Shown here piece by piece: positions 6,232-6,974 of a stretch of DNA of 6,974 bases (the first letter of the stretch is position 1; each line of letters opens with the position of its first letter). A program made the position numbers and the translations under genes. The stretch is from Blautia sp. AF19-10LB (GTDB lineage Bacteria > Bacillota > Clostridia > Lachnospirales > Lachnospiraceae): contig NZ_QTWS01000006.1 in the NCBI RefSeq assembly GCF_003461245.1, positions 1 to 6,974 of the forward strand. The letters are read 5' to 3'. The notes below the pieces were generated by a model. That model saw only the letters and a program-made list of their open reading frames with translations, did not search any database and was not told the DNA's origin.

Positions 6232-6238
6232 TCCTTCT
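6232..6238 (-). promoter_or_regulatory. Ribosome binding site of the TetR gene
   Basis: On the - strand AGAAGGA ends 6 nt before the ATG at 6223-6225. It favours this start over two upstream in-frame ATGs that lack a site. Confidence 0.72.
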
Positions 6239-6317
6239 CTGAGCTTGTCAGCATGGTTATGTTGAATAGTTATATTTCGATTCATATATGTTACATTTTG
6301 TTTCACCAAAGAACTGT

Positions 6318-6346
6318 ATTGTATCACCAGAAAATACATCTGTCAA
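6318..6346 (-). promoter_or_regulatory. Sigma-A promoter of the TetR-DegV unit
   Basis: On the - strand TTGACA (6341-6346, consensus) and TACAAT (6318-6323, 5 of 6) are separated by 17 bp. The transcript would begin near 6311, giving a leader of about 85 nt before the TetR start. Two TCACCA hexamers (6303-6308 and 6324-6329, + strand sense) spaced 21 bp apart flank the -10 and may be part of an operator. Confidence 0.85.
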
Positions 6347-6352
6347 GAAATG

Positions 6353-6392
6353 AAAAAAGTCAGGAAAATTTCATGTTCGAATTTTCCCTGAC
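6353..6392 (-). terminator. Intrinsic terminator between the IS end and the TetR promoter
   Basis: GTCAGGAAAATT (6359-6370) pairs with AATTTTCCCTGAC (6380-6392), with one bulged base and a 9-nt loop. On the - strand it is followed by six T (6358-6353). It would stop transcripts coming leftward from the tnpB/omega-RNA region, only about 7 nt upstream of the -35 of the TetR promoter. Confidence 0.85.
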
Positions 6393-6424
6393 CTCTAAAG
6401 TTCTGCTTATTTTGTGAATTAAAA

Positions 6425-6600
6425 ACTCTATCCTCACATGACTGAAGTCACGTGCTTCCAGACGCTTTAGGCGTCAGACTAAATATCGGCAGATACGCCT
6501 GTAACTTAGGTGCACAATTACGTGCATTTTCCATGCCGGATACGGCAGGTTCCCACATAACAGGTAGTCCGCTGTATATCTGCCTGCATTTATGCTGCTC
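6425..6600 (-). ncRNA. Putative omega-RNA (reRNA) and right end of an IS200/IS605 element
   Basis: Downstream of the tnpB stop the sequence is noncoding but highly structured. An outer 8-bp stem, GGCAGATA (6488-6495) with TATCTGCC (6577-6584), encloses a CCTGT/ACAGG stem (6498-6502 with 6560-6564). Inside are two hairpins, TGCAC/GTGCA (6511-6526) and TGCCG/CGGCA (6534-6547). Closer to the element end are GACGC/GCGTC (6461-6475) and an 8-bp hairpin CACATGAC/GTCACGTG (6435-6454, one wobble). The last hairpin resembles the subterminal hairpin recognised by the TnpA transposase. Overlap of an RNA with the tnpB 3' end and right end is the known omega-RNA layout. Exact ends, the cleavage site and the guide cannot be fixed from one copy. 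Confidence 0.68.
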
Positions 6601-6974
6601 TTAAGTTCATTTCTGAACTGAGTTTTCTCAGATCTGCATAAACACATGAGGTTCTACGCTTTACTGCAGGGACTTTTGCCTCCAGCAAAGACCTTTCCGT
6701 TACCGGAAGGGGTTTTAAAAGTTCTCTGATAAAGTATCTTGCTCCAATATTGTACGATGCTGATAAGTCACAATTATATCGTTTTCCTGTCTGGAATACA
6801 CACAGGCTGTGGTTTCCCGGATCACGGATAACTGTTCCGGTTCCATCATACGCAAGCCTGCTGGTATTCCATGCACAGATCCTCGATATCCGCATTCTGT
6901 TTCTGTGTGCCTGATGTTCACAGCGTTTCTGGATATCCCGTTTTCTCCACAGATGCAGTTTCTGTTTCTTTTTC
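6590..6974 (-). CDS. tnpB: TnpB (IS200/IS605 OrfB), 3' part, running off the window
   Basis: The frame is open from the window edge to the stop at 6590-6592 and gives 127 residues. These are the C-terminal part of TnpB, an RNA-guided nuclease of IS200/IS605-type elements. The fragment includes the RISRICAWNTSRLAYDGTG region (28-46), SLCVFQTGKRYNCDL (56-70) and SASYNIGARYFIREL (71-85). Asp69 in CDLSASYNI is expected to be the third RuvC catalytic residue. Upstream catalytic residues are outside the window. The usual paired CxxC zinc-ribbon motifs are absent; single cysteines stand at 18, 33, 58 and 68, a pattern I associate with a clostridial TnpB subgroup. No frameshift is seen in the visible part. 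It could be intact or truncated further upstream. No tnpA is visible. Confidence 0.85.
   Translation of the reverse strand, partial: KKKQKLHLWRKRDIQKRCEHQAHRNRMRISRICAWNTSRLAYDGTGTVIRDPGNHSLCVFQTGKRYNCDLSASYNIGARYFIRELLKPLPVTERSLLEAKVPAVKRRTSCVYADLRKLSSEMNLRAA

Noticed and set aside
6226..6339. N-terminal extension of the TetR frame
   Set aside because: It overlaps the promoter -10 and lacks a ribosome binding site; the TetR domain begins after the start at 6225.
6435..6600. CRISPR-like or riboswitch structure right of the TetR promoter
   Set aside because: There are no repeated units with spacers, and the stems lie directly after a tnpB stop, which fits an IS right end better.

Overview
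The window looks like a chromosomal segment from a low-to-moderate GC anaerobic Firmicute, most likely a gut Lachnospiraceae-type Clostridium. The gene families (YitT, DegV, a DUF362 ferredoxin, an 11-helix NSS transporter), the strong AGGAGG-type ribosome binding sites and the style of the IS200/IS605 remnants all point that way. The assignment rests on gene content and style only; there is no marker gene here for a species call.

Layout, left to right. (1) Positions 1 to about 93 resemble the right end of an IS200/IS605-type element on the + strand: small hairpins ending in GTGTCAA. (2) 151-1598 (+) holds a two-gene unit: a YbaK/ProX-type aminoacyl-tRNA deacylase and a YitT-family membrane protein, closed by a strong hairpin terminator at 1604-1636. 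(3) 1635-3008 (-) is a sodium-coupled amino-acid-type transporter (NSS/SNF family) with its own promoter, converging on the YitT gene through the shared terminator. (4) 3158-4282 (-) is a DUF362 protein with two 4Fe-4S motifs, read divergently from a MerR-family regulator (4362-4766, +). The 79-bp gap between them contains a perfect 20-bp palindrome inside a 19-bp promoter spacer, the hallmark of MerR-activated promoters. (5) 4778-6225 (-) is a TetR-type regulator followed by a DegV fatty-acid-binding protein, expressed from a near-consensus sigma-A promoter at 6318-6346. (6) 6353-6974 (-) contains an intrinsic terminator, the structured right end and putative omega-RNA of an IS200/IS605 element, and the 3' part of its tnpB gene, which runs off the window.

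How the parts fit. The clearest regulatory module is MerR/DUF362: the regulator should repress its own promoter and activate the ferredoxin-like gene from the same operator. Two cysteines near the end of the MerR DNA-binding domain suggest a thiol, electrophile or metal signal, but this is inference. TetR and DegV form a second module, probably concerned with fatty acids or membrane lipids. The prolyl-tRNA quality-control protein, the YitT protein and the transporter look like housekeeping or accessory genes without an obvious shared pathway. The six or seven host genes lie between two IS200/IS605 ends that face inward. The left one is only tentatively identified.
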